NCBI RefSeq assembly: GCF_027257845.1
Contig: NZ_JAPVOT010000016.1
Span: forward strand, 1 to 64,000
Length of the DNA: 64,000 nucleotides
Direction: 5' to 3'
Source: Alteromonas sp. BMJM2
GTDB lineage: Bacteria > Pseudomonadota > Gammaproteobacteria > Enterobacterales > Alteromonadaceae
Made by a program: the position numbers and the translations under genes. Position 1 is the stretch's first letter. The number at the start of each line of letters is the position of its first letter. The notes under the pieces are model-generated. The model did not search any database. It saw only the letters and a list, made by a program, of their open reading frames with translations, and was not told the DNA's origin. Positions 55,650 to 64,000 of this stretch are shown one piece after another.

Positions 55650-56870
55650 TTACTGAGGCGCAGCTAAGTTAATGTCTTCAGGCGGGTTTTCTTTAAGCGC
55701 ATTAAGCGCTGGGTACCATTGGGCAAAATCTCCCATATTAAGTACATCCGTCAGCGCCTCATCAAAATTTTCGCACGCCAAGCGGCGGGCGAGATAAAAC
55801 ACTTGAGATGCTAATAGCCCTTCTGCTTCTTTTGCCTCTACTGAATCGTCTGGCTCTTCCGACGGTTCTGCACCCTTACGAGGGCGCAAAGTACTCGCCA
55901 CCTCACATGACGCCGAAAGAATATCTTCCACCAATCGCTCCTCTATGCCCCATACGGTAAGAAGATAGTAGGTGATAAGTGCACTAATGGGCTTCGTTGA
56001 TGACTGCAGCCCCACATCATTTGCCGTTTCAGGCGCATCCACCAAATACAGTTCGCCAATAGAAGCAAGTAAACACATCGAAAATGAATACTCTGCCTGC
56101 TCTCGCGAAAAGCCTCGCAACTGCATCAGTCGAGTTGCAATATAGGCAGACGAAAGTGCACTTACCACGACATCTCGGTGCATTTTGCTGTCAATGCTAT
56201 AGGTTTGACTCAAGCTAGAGGCAACCGCTATAGATGCAATAGTATTCAGACCCAGTCGTTTCACTGCCTTATCTACAGAGGAGACCTGTCCGCGAAACCC
56301 AAGAAAAGGAGAGTTTGCGGCTTGAAGTACATTTGCCACCAGCGTTGGATCTTTTCCTACTACCCTGGCCACTTCATCAAGTTCGGCGTCCTTACACTTA
56401 AGAAGCTTGTTTAACTTTTGATAGGTTTCATTAAGTACGGGCAACCCTTTTAACCTTCCAAGGGCCTGCCTTAGTGAATGCGTTAAGGGAAGTGCTTTTA
56501 TGCGCATCACTCGATTAAGTACGTCGCTAATATCGTCGTGTTCAAAGGGTTTCGAAATGAAAATATGCACGTTTGAGGCGACTATCTCCTTCATATCAAC
56601 CCGAGTGTCACCGGTCATTAATAGACGAATAGCCTCTGGGTTGTGAGTTCTGCACTCAAGCAAAACGTCGTCACCTCGTGTGCCTGGCATAAGTCTATCG
56701 CACATAACGAGGTCTGGTTTTATTTCACCCTGCTGTAGTTTATCAAGGGCTTCTTTTGGGGAATCAAAGAGGTGGACTGACCATGAGGGCGCTAATCGTC
56801 TCAGCGCTCTTTTCAACGATTTAAGGATCAGCTCTTCATCATCAACAATGACAACCTGATTACTCGACAT
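55650..56870 (-). CDS. Response regulator with HDOD output domain
   Basis: A 406-residue receiver-HDOD protein. The receiver (about 5-120) has acceptor Asp58 (MCDRLMPG) and Lys in SKPF. The HDOD domain covers about 140-345. It begins 9 nt downstream of the REC-EAL gene and ends before the convergent transglycosylase. Such proteins are found in c-di-GMP and phosphorelay networks, but the kinase and target are unknown. The C-terminal tail (about 345-406) is acidic. Confidence 0.87.
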   Translation of the reverse strand: MSSNQVVIVDDEELILKSLKRALRRLAPSWSVHLFDSPKEALDKLQQGEIKPDLVMCDRLMPGTRGDDVLLECRTHNPEAIRLLMTGDTRVDMKEIVASNVHIFISKPFEHDDISDVLNRVMRIKALPLTHSLRQALGRLKGLPVLNETYQKLNKLLKCKDAELDEVARVVGKDPTLVANVLQAANSPFLGFRGQVSSVDKAVKRLGLNTIASIAVASSLSQTYSIDSKMHRDVVVSALSSAYIATRLMQLRGFSREQAEYSFSMCLLASIGELYLVDAPETANDVGLQSSTKPISALITYYLLTVWGIEERLVEDILSASCEVASTLRPRKGAEPSEEPDDSVEAKEAEGLLASQVFYLARRLACENFDEALTDVLNMGDFAQWYPALNALKENPPEDINLAAPQ

Positions 56871-56879
56871 CCTATCTCC

Positions 56880-58160
56880 TCAGATTAAATAGGGCTGTTG
56901 TGCCAGCACTTTCAACAAGGGCTCTTCTGCGAGCGGCTTACTATAAAGATAGCCCTGCAATTCTTCACACCCCATATCCCGTAAACACAACGCGTGCTGA
57001 GATACTTCTATACCTTCGGCAACCACTTTCATGCCAATTGACTGGGCCATTGACACTAAATTTTTTACCACGTTGTAGCACTTTTCTTCACTATCTACAC
57101 CGGCAATTAAACTCCGATCTATCTTAACCACTTGAGCCGGCAAATTAAGAAGGTAATTGATAGCAGTATGTCCGGTACCAAAATCGTCAATGGCAACATC
57201 AATACCTAACTTTTCTAACCTCTTAAGCTGTTTACAGCAGCCATCGAAGTCTTCGATAGCGGCTGACTCCGTTATTTCCACACACAAATTTTCTGGAACT
57301 AGGTTTCCCTCAGCTATTAAGGCCTTTACAACATCGACAAATTTATCATCGTGTAACTGCTTTGGCGATACATTGAAAGCAAGCTTAAACCCATCTAGCA
57401 AAGTAAATGCTTGCCATCGTATTTGAAACCGTGCCGTTTCTCTTAACACCCATTCGCCGATCTCTTGAATAAAATCTCCCTCTTCGGCGACTGGAATAAA
57501 AATCTCTGGTGATACTGAGCCGTAACCCTCACTCTTCCAGCGCAGTAAACTTTCTAACCCGACAATTCTTCCCGTTTTTGCGCATACTTTTGGCTGGTAA
57601 ACTAAACTAAATTCATCTTCAAAAATGGCAGACTTTAGTCGTTCTAGTAGCTCGCTATTTTGACTGGAGTGAGCCTGTGAACCGTTAGCAGTAGACGAGG
57701 TTATTACAGAAAAATCCTTTGACTCATTGGGGTCCTGCTTTTGCAGTTGATTGTTCATTACACTAAGAAGGTGGTTTTTATGCCGCTTTTCAACACCGAT
57801 ACTCACTTCATCGAGCAAACGTTTATTGTTCCACGGCTTGCGCAAGAAGCGCTCTGCCACATCATCGTTCATGCACTCTATAACGTCATCAATGTCGGCA
57901 TCACCGCTTAATATAAAATGACAGGCAAAAGGTTGATGGGGGCGAGACTTGCGTAAAAAAGCGACACCGTTCATTTCTGGCATACGGTAGTCAGCAATAA
58001 TGACATCGAAAGATTGAGCTTTAACCTTAGCTAAGGCATCTTTCGGGCAAGAGGACATAACGACTTGGTAACCCGCATACGTTAGTACGCGACTTAATGC
58101 GCGAAGCACGCTGGTTTCATCGTCTACGAGCAAAATCTTTGAATGCAGCTCAGGCTTCAT
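56880..58160 (-). CDS. Response regulator with EAL (c-di-GMP phosphodiesterase) domain
   Basis: A 426-residue receiver-EAL protein. The receiver (about 8-120) has Asp57 (IADYRMPEMNG); the linker (about 130-170) is Ser/Gln-rich. The EAL domain (about 170-420) has ESL (203-205) in place of EAL, with catalytic Glu kept, and NVSPKQL, EITESA, DDFGTGH, KIDRSL, AEGIE and LQGYLYSKPL intact. Phosphodiesterase activity is therefore plausible. It is the first gene of a two-gene unit with the REC-HDOD gene. Confidence 0.9.
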   Translation of the reverse strand: MKPELHSKILLVDDETSVLRALSRVLTYAGYQVVMSSCPKDALAKVKAQSFDVIIADYRMPEMNGVAFLRKSRPHQPFACHFILSGDADIDDVIECMNDDVAERFLRKPWNNKRLLDEVSIGVEKRHKNHLLSVMNNQLQKQDPNESKDFSVITSSTANGSQAHSSQNSELLERLKSAIFEDEFSLVYQPKVCAKTGRIVGLESLLRWKSEGYGSVSPEIFIPVAEEGDFIQEIGEWVLRETARFQIRWQAFTLLDGFKLAFNVSPKQLHDDKFVDVVKALIAEGNLVPENLCVEITESAAIEDFDGCCKQLKRLEKLGIDVAIDDFGTGHTAINYLLNLPAQVVKIDRSLIAGVDSEEKCYNVVKNLVSMAQSIGMKVVAEGIEVSQHALCLRDMGCEELQGYLYSKPLAEEPLLKVLAQQPYLI

Positions 58161-58607
58161 TGTCTACTCATCGCCTTACTGTTGCCCCTTAACAATGCCA
58201 ACTAACCAAATGAATGTTGATTCACACAACGTGGATAGCATTTAGGCCATTCACATTGGGTCAACACGCTTTCAATACGTATTACGTATAAAATGCCAAG
58301 TATAGCTAAATATGCGCTATGTATATTCCATTGCTTATTTTATCATCTAAAAAAACAAGCGCACCATAGATTAATATAGTACATTTATGACACTTGCGAC
58401 AAAAAATGAAAAAATACGCTCGGAAAGGTTATTTCAAGGAATAAATATTCAAGAAACAACGCAAAAACGAACAGCTAATAACCAGATTAAAGGACACACT
58501 AAGTGCTTAGGGTGAATGCTAACTTGAAAAGGTATGCAGTAACATACAACTTTCGTAGATGAAAGTTTCGTCGGTGAAAGAGTTGTGCATAGAACAGCAC
58601 GACCTCT
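58161..58607. other. AT-rich upstream region of the REC-EAL/REC-HDOD unit
   Basis: 447 bp with no gene, mostly the promoter side of the REC-EAL gene. A small inverted repeat ACGTATTACGT lies near 58276-58288. No clear terminator for hrpB, ending at 58608, and no recognised operator. Confidence 0.5.
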
Positions 58608-61247
58608 CTATAAATGCTTTTTAGTTTTCGTTGTCGGCTTTGATATAGCGGGGTTGTCTGGCCAAAAATGTTTAGGGTAGCGTCCCTTCATCTCTTTTTG
58701 AATTTCCTTATAACTTCCCTCCCAAAATGTACCGAGATCGCTGGTGGTTTGAAGCGGCCGTCCGGCAGGAGAAAGTAATTCGCACACCACTGTTATGCGG
58801 CCATTGCCAATAACAATAGGAGCAGAGTGAGAATACATTTCCGTTAACTTAACGGACAGCACTACATCGCCGCTATCTCGATAGTCTAGGGCAGCTTCTC
58901 GCCCGGTAGGAATGCGTATCGTCATAGGCAAGAGTGTCGCAAGAGCATCTTGCTGGGGCCAAGTTAGTCCATTATTAAGCGCCGTTCTCCAAGGCAGTTT
59001 ATGCAACATTTTTAACGATGAACATCGCGCTAAATGACCGGTAAGCCCCTCTTTGGCTTGGTGCACAACATCATTTAACGATTTAGGCCACGGTGCGTCT
59101 TCACCAAAGGACTGCGGCTGAGGTAACTCGTACTGTGCAGCTAATTTAACTCGGCGCCACCACTGCCAGTCACCTTCAGACAATGGCCATTCTTTAAGCA
59201 CAAGGGATTCAAGGTAGCCTAACCAAGCTTCAACAGTAGCCTGCTCCCAATATGCACTATCTTTTGAGCGCGTATCTTTAGAGACCGGCGTAGTGTCTAA
59301 ATCGATATCATAAAACCCGGTTATGGTGCGCGCTTCCATTAAACCGCTGACACGATTTAATCTGATGCGCTGCTGTTGATTGAACGCATGTGGAAATATG
59401 CCTCGTAGCAGTGACTCTGAAATAGGCTGAGCCTGACGAATTTTTACCGTATTTTCAATATGCTGCCCATGTAGCACAGCCAACCACTGAGGCGGGGCTT
59501 TCGATGACAAACCGCTAACTTGCGCCCCCTTTCCACTTGCTAGCTTATAGTCTTGAATAATATGGCCAAACCCATCTGCTTTTCTTGTGCTTTGGTGCGA
59601 TGCAGATTTCGCTTCTCGTAAAAATGCCACCTGCAGTGGATACGCAATAGCTATACACAAACCAATAGCGTCATCGTCTAGTGCCGAGATGGATAAACTA
59701 TTACTTTCTATTCCAACAAAGCGCGCATAACGCTTTGCTTGCGAAGTTATTTGTGTCCGTTCTGCTGCACTCAATGTACGAAGCAGTTCACTCACCAGCG
59801 GTGTATTTTGCACGAGAGTTCCGCTCTCACTCAACGCCACCACAAAAGGAGCTGCTGCCTGCATTGCCTCTTTTAGTGAGCCTGTTGCCGAATTTTTGAA
59901 GAAGCCCTGCATGGATTTATCAAGAGGCGTAATTGTGTTCTGACAAACCAAAAGGAGATTGGCAAGATGTGGCTGGCAAGGTAACTCTGCGACCTTTTTT
60001 CCGTAAGCTGTAATCGACAGGCCCTCGTCAATACAGTGAATGCGCTGCAGTTTTTTCTGAGCAATAGCTTCTTGAGTGGCAGTGGGCGGCGTAAGTAACG
60101 CTAACTCGTTCGGCTTACTTCCCCATGCGTAGGTGTCGAGCAAGAAGCTGCTAATATCTTCTCTTTCAATCTGTGCTGCACTGTGATGCGCAAGGCGTTC
60201 AAAACTTTCTTGACTGCACAGGCGATAACACACTCCCTCACTGACTCTTCCCGCTCGTCCTGCTCTTTGTGTGGCTGAGGCTTGGGAAATTCTCTGCATT
60301 GTGATTTGTGTCATATCACTTGCCGGGTGGTACTGTGCACTATTTTCCCAAAGACTATCAATTACCACTTTAACCCCTTCAATGGTTAAACTGGTTTCAG
60401 CAATATTGGTCGCTAAAATAATTTTTCTTCGGCCCTCATTATCTGCTACTAACGCTTGCTGCTGCGCACTTTTCCCCAACGCGCCATATAACGGGTACAC
60501 CGCTATATCTTGACTTTGACTGAAAGAATTAAGCTCTCGCTCAACAGCATTTATCGTTGCGCGACTTGGCAAAAATACCAGCACATCACCGTCGTGACGT
60601 GTTACGGCATTTTTAACCACCTGCGTGGTATTCACCACAATGTCTTTTGCAAAGGTATCTTTGTAATAGAAAATCTCAACGGGGTAGGCCCGCCCCTGAG
60701 TATTCAGGTGACTGATAGGCAATGCACTGTGCTTTTCAAGTAAGCGGCTAAGGGGCTCTAAGGCAAGCGTGGCTGACATAACAAGAATACGTAAATCATC
60801 GCGAAGCCCCGCTTGCACTTCTAGCGCAAGTGCCAAGCCGAAGTCGCTGTGAATACTGCGCTCGTGAAACTCATCGAAGATAATTGCGCTGACGCCTGTT
60901 AACTCAGGATCGTTTTGAATTATTCGTGTCAGTATGCCCTCAGTAATTAATTCAATACGAGTTTGTGCACTAACCTTACTTTCACCCCGTATTCTATAGC
61001 CTATGGTTTGCCCCACCGACTCACCAAGTTGCTTGGCTAAATAGTCTGCTAAATTCCTTACCACCACTCTTCTTGGCTGCATCAACAATATTTTGCCATC
61101 AAGAGCTGTATTTAACAGTGACAGAGGCAGTACCGTGGATTTTCCCGCGCCAGGGGGCGCACCAATCACGACATTATTGGTAGCAATCTCTTTGGCTAAC
61201 CCGTCGACTAGAGAAAAGGCGGGTAAATGGGATAAGTTATCTAACAT
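58608..61247 (-). CDS. hrpB: ATP-dependent helicase HrpB
   Basis: An 879-residue DExH-box helicase of the DEAH/RHA type. The P-loop GAPPGAGKST is at 29-38, DEFHERS at 125-131, SAT near 158, ATNIAETSLTI near 279 and QRAGRAGR near 326. The C-terminal half carries the HrpB-specific domain. E. coli HrpB is about 810 residues. The cellular role is not firmly known. It diverges from thpR, with tandem repeats between them. Confidence 0.93.
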   Translation of the reverse strand: MLDNLSHLPAFSLVDGLAKEIATNNVVIGAPPGAGKSTVLPLSLLNTALDGKILLMQPRRVVVRNLADYLAKQLGESVGQTIGYRIRGESKVSAQTRIELITEGILTRIIQNDPELTGVSAIIFDEFHERSIHSDFGLALALEVQAGLRDDLRILVMSATLALEPLSRLLEKHSALPISHLNTQGRAYPVEIFYYKDTFAKDIVVNTTQVVKNAVTRHDGDVLVFLPSRATINAVERELNSFSQSQDIAVYPLYGALGKSAQQQALVADNEGRRKIILATNIAETSLTIEGVKVVIDSLWENSAQYHPASDMTQITMQRISQASATQRAGRAGRVSEGVCYRLCSQESFERLAHHSAAQIEREDISSFLLDTYAWGSKPNELALLTPPTATQEAIAQKKLQRIHCIDEGLSITAYGKKVAELPCQPHLANLLLVCQNTITPLDKSMQGFFKNSATGSLKEAMQAAAPFVVALSESGTLVQNTPLVSELLRTLSAAERTQITSQAKRYARFVGIESNSLSISALDDDAIGLCIAIAYPLQVAFLREAKSASHQSTRKADGFGHIIQDYKLASGKGAQVSGLSSKAPPQWLAVLHGQHIENTVKIRQAQPISESLLRGIFPHAFNQQQRIRLNRVSGLMEARTITGFYDIDLDTTPVSKDTRSKDSAYWEQATVEAWLGYLESLVLKEWPLSEGDWQWWRRVKLAAQYELPQPQSFGEDAPWPKSLNDVVHQAKEGLTGHLARCSSLKMLHKLPWRTALNNGLTWPQQDALATLLPMTIRIPTGREAALDYRDSGDVVLSVKLTEMYSHSAPIVIGNGRITVVCELLSPAGRPLQTTSDLGTFWEGSYKEIQKEMKGRYPKHFWPDNPAISKPTTKTKKHL

Positions 61248-61261
61248 AAGGACGTTCGTTC

Positions 61262-61313
61262 AAGGTAATGACCTAAGGTAATAAACTAGGGTAATGATCT
61301 AGGATGATAAATG
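61262..61313. repeat. Four 13-bp tandem repeats upstream of hrpB
   Basis: Units AAGGTAATGACCT, AAGGTAATAAACT, AGGGTAATGATCT and AGGATGATAAATG run head to tail (61262-61274, 61275-61287, 61288-61300, 61301-61313). They start 15 bp before the hrpB start codon, within the divergent region to thpR. Confidence 0.8.
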
Positions 61314-61451
61314 AGAGCAATTCGTTGAGGGCATATTACAGCATTCATCACTATCTGCTAGCGTCGTATACTGTCTCAAATACTGATCTGGATTTATCCT
61401 AATTGCATAGCGATTAGGGCATGTTGAATATAAAAGCTCAAAGGATAAAGA

Positions 61452-62144
61452 ATGCGTTGTTTTATAGGTTTAGATTTAAGTGCGTCAGAAAAGCTCGCTT
61501 TAGATAGCTGGCGGCAGCAGTCAATGCCCGAAGTATTGCCTCGGCACATGACAAAAAGCATGGTAAGAAGCAACGACGCAGGCACAGATACCGGTATACG
61601 CAATAAAAATAAAGGCAAGACACAGAGTAAAAAAACAAAAAACAGTATTAACAATAATGAGCCGGGGGTGCCTTACGCTGTTCCTGCAGCCAATTATCAT
61701 ATGACACTTTGCTTTTTAGGCGATATCGATCATCGCCAACATGAAGCCCTTATGGCTGAGCTAGATGCGCTTACCGCTGAACCCTTTACGCTCACACTCG
61801 ATGAGACTGGTATATGGAACGGCCCTAAAATATTATTTAGCGCCCCAAGTTCGCCGCCCAATGAGCTTATGAACTTAGCAAAACTGACACGAAAGAGTGC
61901 AAGAAGCGCCGGTATTGAAGTAGAGGGAAAAGAGTATAAGCCTCACATCACTATGGTGAGAAAAGCAACATCTACATTACCTCTGCCACTTTTTGCTCCA
62001 AGTATTGATGTACAGGCCAGTGCGTTTCATTTGTTCGAGTCTGTATCTACGCCTCAAGGTGTGACCTATCCCATACGCGACTCTTGGTCACTCGAGCACA
62101 ATATTTCAATTAGAGAAAAACTGAGAAGGGGTATTACAGATTGA
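61452..62144 (+). CDS. thpR: RNA 2',3'-cyclic phosphodiesterase (LigT/ThpR)
   Basis: A 2H phosphoesterase that opens RNA 2',3'-cyclic phosphates. The two HxTx motifs are His83 (YHMTLCFLG) and His165 (PHITMVRK). It has 230 residues, longer than the usual 175-190, because of a Lys/Asn/Ser-rich insert at about 35-75 before the first motif. AAGGAT precedes the ATG. It stands alone beside hrpB. Confidence 0.9.
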   Translation: MRCFIGLDLSASEKLALDSWRQQSMPEVLPRHMTKSMVRSNDAGTDTGIRNKNKGKTQSKKTKNSINNNEPGVPYAVPAANYHMTLCFLGDIDHRQHEALMAELDALTAEPFTLTLDETGIWNGPKILFSAPSSPPNELMNLAKLTRKSARSAGIEVEGKEYKPHITMVRKATSTLPLPLFAPSIDVQASAFHLFESVSTPQGVTYPIRDSWSLEHNISIREKLRRGITD

Positions 62145-62267
62145 CGCCATAAAGCTACCTTGGCGATGTCTGCACATCGGGTAGTGTAAAGAGACAGCGC
62201 TAAGCCCTTTACATCCCTACCATTGACAGGTAAAAAGGTGTGACGATTTTCGAACCTGCCTATATTC

Positions 62268-63122
62268 ATGCAACAAACCTATAAATTAGTTATTGATTGC
62301 CCAGACCAAGTTGGTCTGGTCGCAAATGTGTCTCAGTTTTTAGCCGACCACAATGCCACCATTGTGGAAGCAAGCCATCATACCGACCTGCAAACCGGTC
62401 GCTTTTTTATGCGCCACGAAATAGGCGCGAGCTCTTTAACGCTCAATGCAGAAAGCTTCGTTGAAGAATTTACGCCCTTAGCAAATGAATACCAGATGAA
62501 TTGGAAGTTTACCGACTCATCGAAAAAGCAACGAGTAGCGCTACTAGGCAGTTTGGAATCTCACTGTTTAGTTGATTTACTGCACCGCTGGCATACGGGT
62601 GAACTGCATTGTGACATTCCGGTTATCATTGGTAACCACCCGCAAATGAAACAATTTGCCGACTGGTACAAAGTGCCTTTTCATTGGGTTGATTTTAAAG
62701 CGCTTGGCAAAGAGGCTGCGTTTGCTCAAATATCCACGCTGCTTAACGAATACGCCATCGACTTGACTGTGCTTGCGCGCTTTATGCAAATTCTGCCAGA
62801 TAGCCTGTGTCAGCAGTTACAAGGCAAGGCGATAAATATTCACCATAGCTTTTTGCCTAGTTTTGCTGGGGCAAAACCCTATCAGCAGGCCTACGATCGC
62901 GGCGTAAAGCTGATTGGTGCCACCTGCCACTATGTGACGAAAGACCTTGATGAAGGCCCTATTATTGAGCAAAGCGTGAAACGCATCAGTCACAGCGACA
63001 GCGCCAATGACATGGTACGCAAAGGAAAGGACTGCGAAGTAACGGCATTAGCGCATGGGGTTCGATACCACTTAGAAGACAGGGTTATTATTCACCGTAA
63101 TAAAACAGTGGTTTTTGCGTAA
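62268..63122 (+). CDS. purU: Formyltetrahydrofolate deformylase
   Basis: PurU hydrolyses 10-formyl-THF to THF and formate, balancing the one-carbon pool and feeding formate to PurT. The N-terminal ACT domain (about 6-82) begins with CPDQVGLVANVSQFL. The catalytic C-terminal domain has the Asn/His pair in INIHHSFLPSF (about 188) and Asp in DLDEGPII (about 226). It has 284 residues. No ribosome site is obvious. A terminator follows. Confidence 0.94.
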   Translation: MQQTYKLVIDCPDQVGLVANVSQFLADHNATIVEASHHTDLQTGRFFMRHEIGASSLTLNAESFVEEFTPLANEYQMNWKFTDSSKKQRVALLGSLESHCLVDLLHRWHTGELHCDIPVIIGNHPQMKQFADWYKVPFHWVDFKALGKEAAFAQISTLLNEYAIDLTVLARFMQILPDSLCQQLQGKAINIHHSFLPSFAGAKPYQQAYDRGVKLIGATCHYVTKDLDEGPIIEQSVKRISHSDSANDMVRKGKDCEVTALAHGVRYHLEDRVIIHRNKTVVFA

Positions 63123-63225
63123 GCCAATGCAATTCAGAAACAGTCGCGTGAAAGGCGCTCGCTTAATCTCTACCACTGCGAATAAGCACTGCCAACAAGC
63201 AGCGCCGACAAAGAATCACTCGTAG

Positions 63226-63253
63226 AAAGGGCTTTTAAATAAGCTCTTTTTTA
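63226..63253. terminator. Terminator between convergent purU and YgjV-family gene
   Basis: A 9-bp stem with one G-T pair (63226-63234, 63241-63249), a 6-nt loop and a T-run. It overlaps the stop codon of the minus-strand gene (63251). Confidence 0.65.
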
Positions 63254-63769
63254 TACCGGGCTTACGCGCATGGCGCGTCTAAGCTTCATGTAATACCACA
63301 GATTTGATACCGCAAAGAGTGCTTCTGTGATTGCGAGTCCCCATGTTTGGGTAACAATGCCGTACAAGGTGAAGTTAATAGACCCCACTATCATACATAT
63401 TCTCAAACCGGCTTCTTTGCAGTGTAGCTCACCAAACCGGTATGCCATAAACGTAAACACGGGCATGGTTTCAATAAAGGACGTTCTACCCGTTAGGTTA
63501 TTTACAGTAAGCACGAGGCACATCATGCCTATCAAAGTTACGTAAGTAGCAATGGGAGACAGTAGCTTTTGCCTAATCAATCGATAGCTGGTGCTGAGTC
63601 CGGCCACCGTAATAACAATAGCACCTCCCCACGCCTGTTCAAACACCAATAAAGATCCAATGGCCACGCATAATCCTAGGTTTAATAGGAGCAATTTACG
63701 TTCGGTGTTAGACCAGAAAGACCCCAGTGCGAAAGCCACTGGAAAGGCATGCAATAAAAATTCAAACAT
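63251..63769 (-). CDS. YgjV-family inner membrane protein
   Basis: A 172-residue integral membrane protein with about six hydrophobic helices and a short basic C-terminus. It resembles the YgjV/Imp-YgjV family of uncharacterised inner membrane proteins; the spacing of helices and motifs such as GSINFTLYG and AVSNLWYYMKL supports this. Convergent with purU. No function is known. Confidence 0.75.
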   Translation of the reverse strand: MFEFLLHAFPVAFALGSFWSNTERKLLLLNLGLCVAIGSLLVFEQAWGGAIVITVAGLSTSYRLIRQKLLSPIATYVTLIGMMCLVLTVNNLTGRTSFIETMPVFTFMAYRFGELHCKEAGLRICMIVGSINFTLYGIVTQTWGLAITEALFAVSNLWYYMKLRRAMRVSPV

Positions 63770-64000
63770 CGCGCTTCACTTAAAAAACAGGGGGTAAAAA
63801 GGCGCTACGAAACATAGCGATATGGAACGAGCGCAGTGTAATTTTTAAGGTTAAAAATGCAATCAAAATTTAATCAATTTCGATGAACTGCATACGAGTT
63901 AGACGCGTTGGTGTATACGCCCTCCATTGACAAGCGTAAATCACAACAGTGAAGGTCTGTTAACCTACTATTACGGTAAAGAGCATTTAACTTATATTTA
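63770..64000. other. Right-edge intergenic sequence
   Basis: 231 bp with the upstream region of the YgjV-family gene. I see no gene, RNA or clear motif before the window ends. Confidence 0.5.

Overview
The window looks like a chromosomal segment of a marine gammaproteobacterium close to Alteromonas. This placement is inferred from protein character and gene order, not from a search. The block mrcA <> pilMNOPQ-aroK-aroB-damX-dam ... rpe-trpS is the classical gammaproteobacterial arrangement. The AT-leaning composition, an astC-astA-astD-DUF1338 cluster, H-NOX next to a GGDEF-EAL protein, and DUF2982/DUF2970 proteins fit Alteromonadales. I saw no prophage, insertion sequence, CRISPR array, rRNA or tRNA. 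Almost every long open frame is an intact recognisable gene.

Layout. 1-1.9 kb: an imperfect inverted-repeat element, then malic enzyme (minus). 1.9-17.6 kb: PBP1A (minus), diverging from the type IV pilus operon pilMNOPQ, then aroK, aroB, damX and dam. Next come a small minus-strand pair (secreted protein plus DUF2970), a TorF-family porin, rpe and trpS. gph, usually between rpe and trpS, is absent here. 17.7-24.7 kb: pabA-type glutaminase, an HDOD protein, and the arginine/ornithine catabolic genes astC-astA-astD followed by a DUF1338 protein. 24.9-30 kb (minus): PAS-GGDEF-EAL protein, H-NOX nitric oxide sensor and parC. 30.2-34.1 kb: a large hybrid histidine kinase and a DUF2982 membrane protein. 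34.4-39.6 kb: an RND efflux adaptor/permease pair diverging from a TetR regulator, with a palindromic operator between them. 39.7-44.4 kb: pyrB, hemL, a class III nucleotidyl cyclase and a DyP-family protein whose distal catalytic pair is substituted. 44.5-48.1 kb: a gamma-glutamyltransferase and glnK-amtB, with a recognisable NtrC site and sigma-54 promoter. 48.5-51.5 kb: a TonB-like orphan, a DUF808 protein and two small unknown proteins. 51.6-58.2 kb: PBP1B, an MltB-like transglycosylase, and a two-gene REC-HDOD / REC-EAL pair. 58.6-63.8 kb: hrpB, the RNA ligase-like phosphodiesterase thpR, purU and a YgjV-family membrane protein.

How the genes fit together. Three themes recur. The first is cell-wall assembly: PBP1A, PBP1B, DamX and the MltB-like enzyme. 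The second is intracellular signalling: two EAL proteins, one also GGDEF, with HDOD, H-NOX, hybrid kinase and nucleotidyl cyclase proteins. The third is nitrogen and amino-acid metabolism: glnK-amtB, ast genes, gamma-glutamyltransferase, pyrB, hemL and purU.

I found no clearly new multi-gene system. The best leads are the DyP-family protein with the distal Asp and Arg replaced, the ast cluster ending in a DUF1338 dioxygenase-like gene, the two c-di-GMP/NO signalling pairs, the unknown small-protein cassette at 51.0-51.5 kb, and the 50-nt-arm inverted repeat at the left edge.
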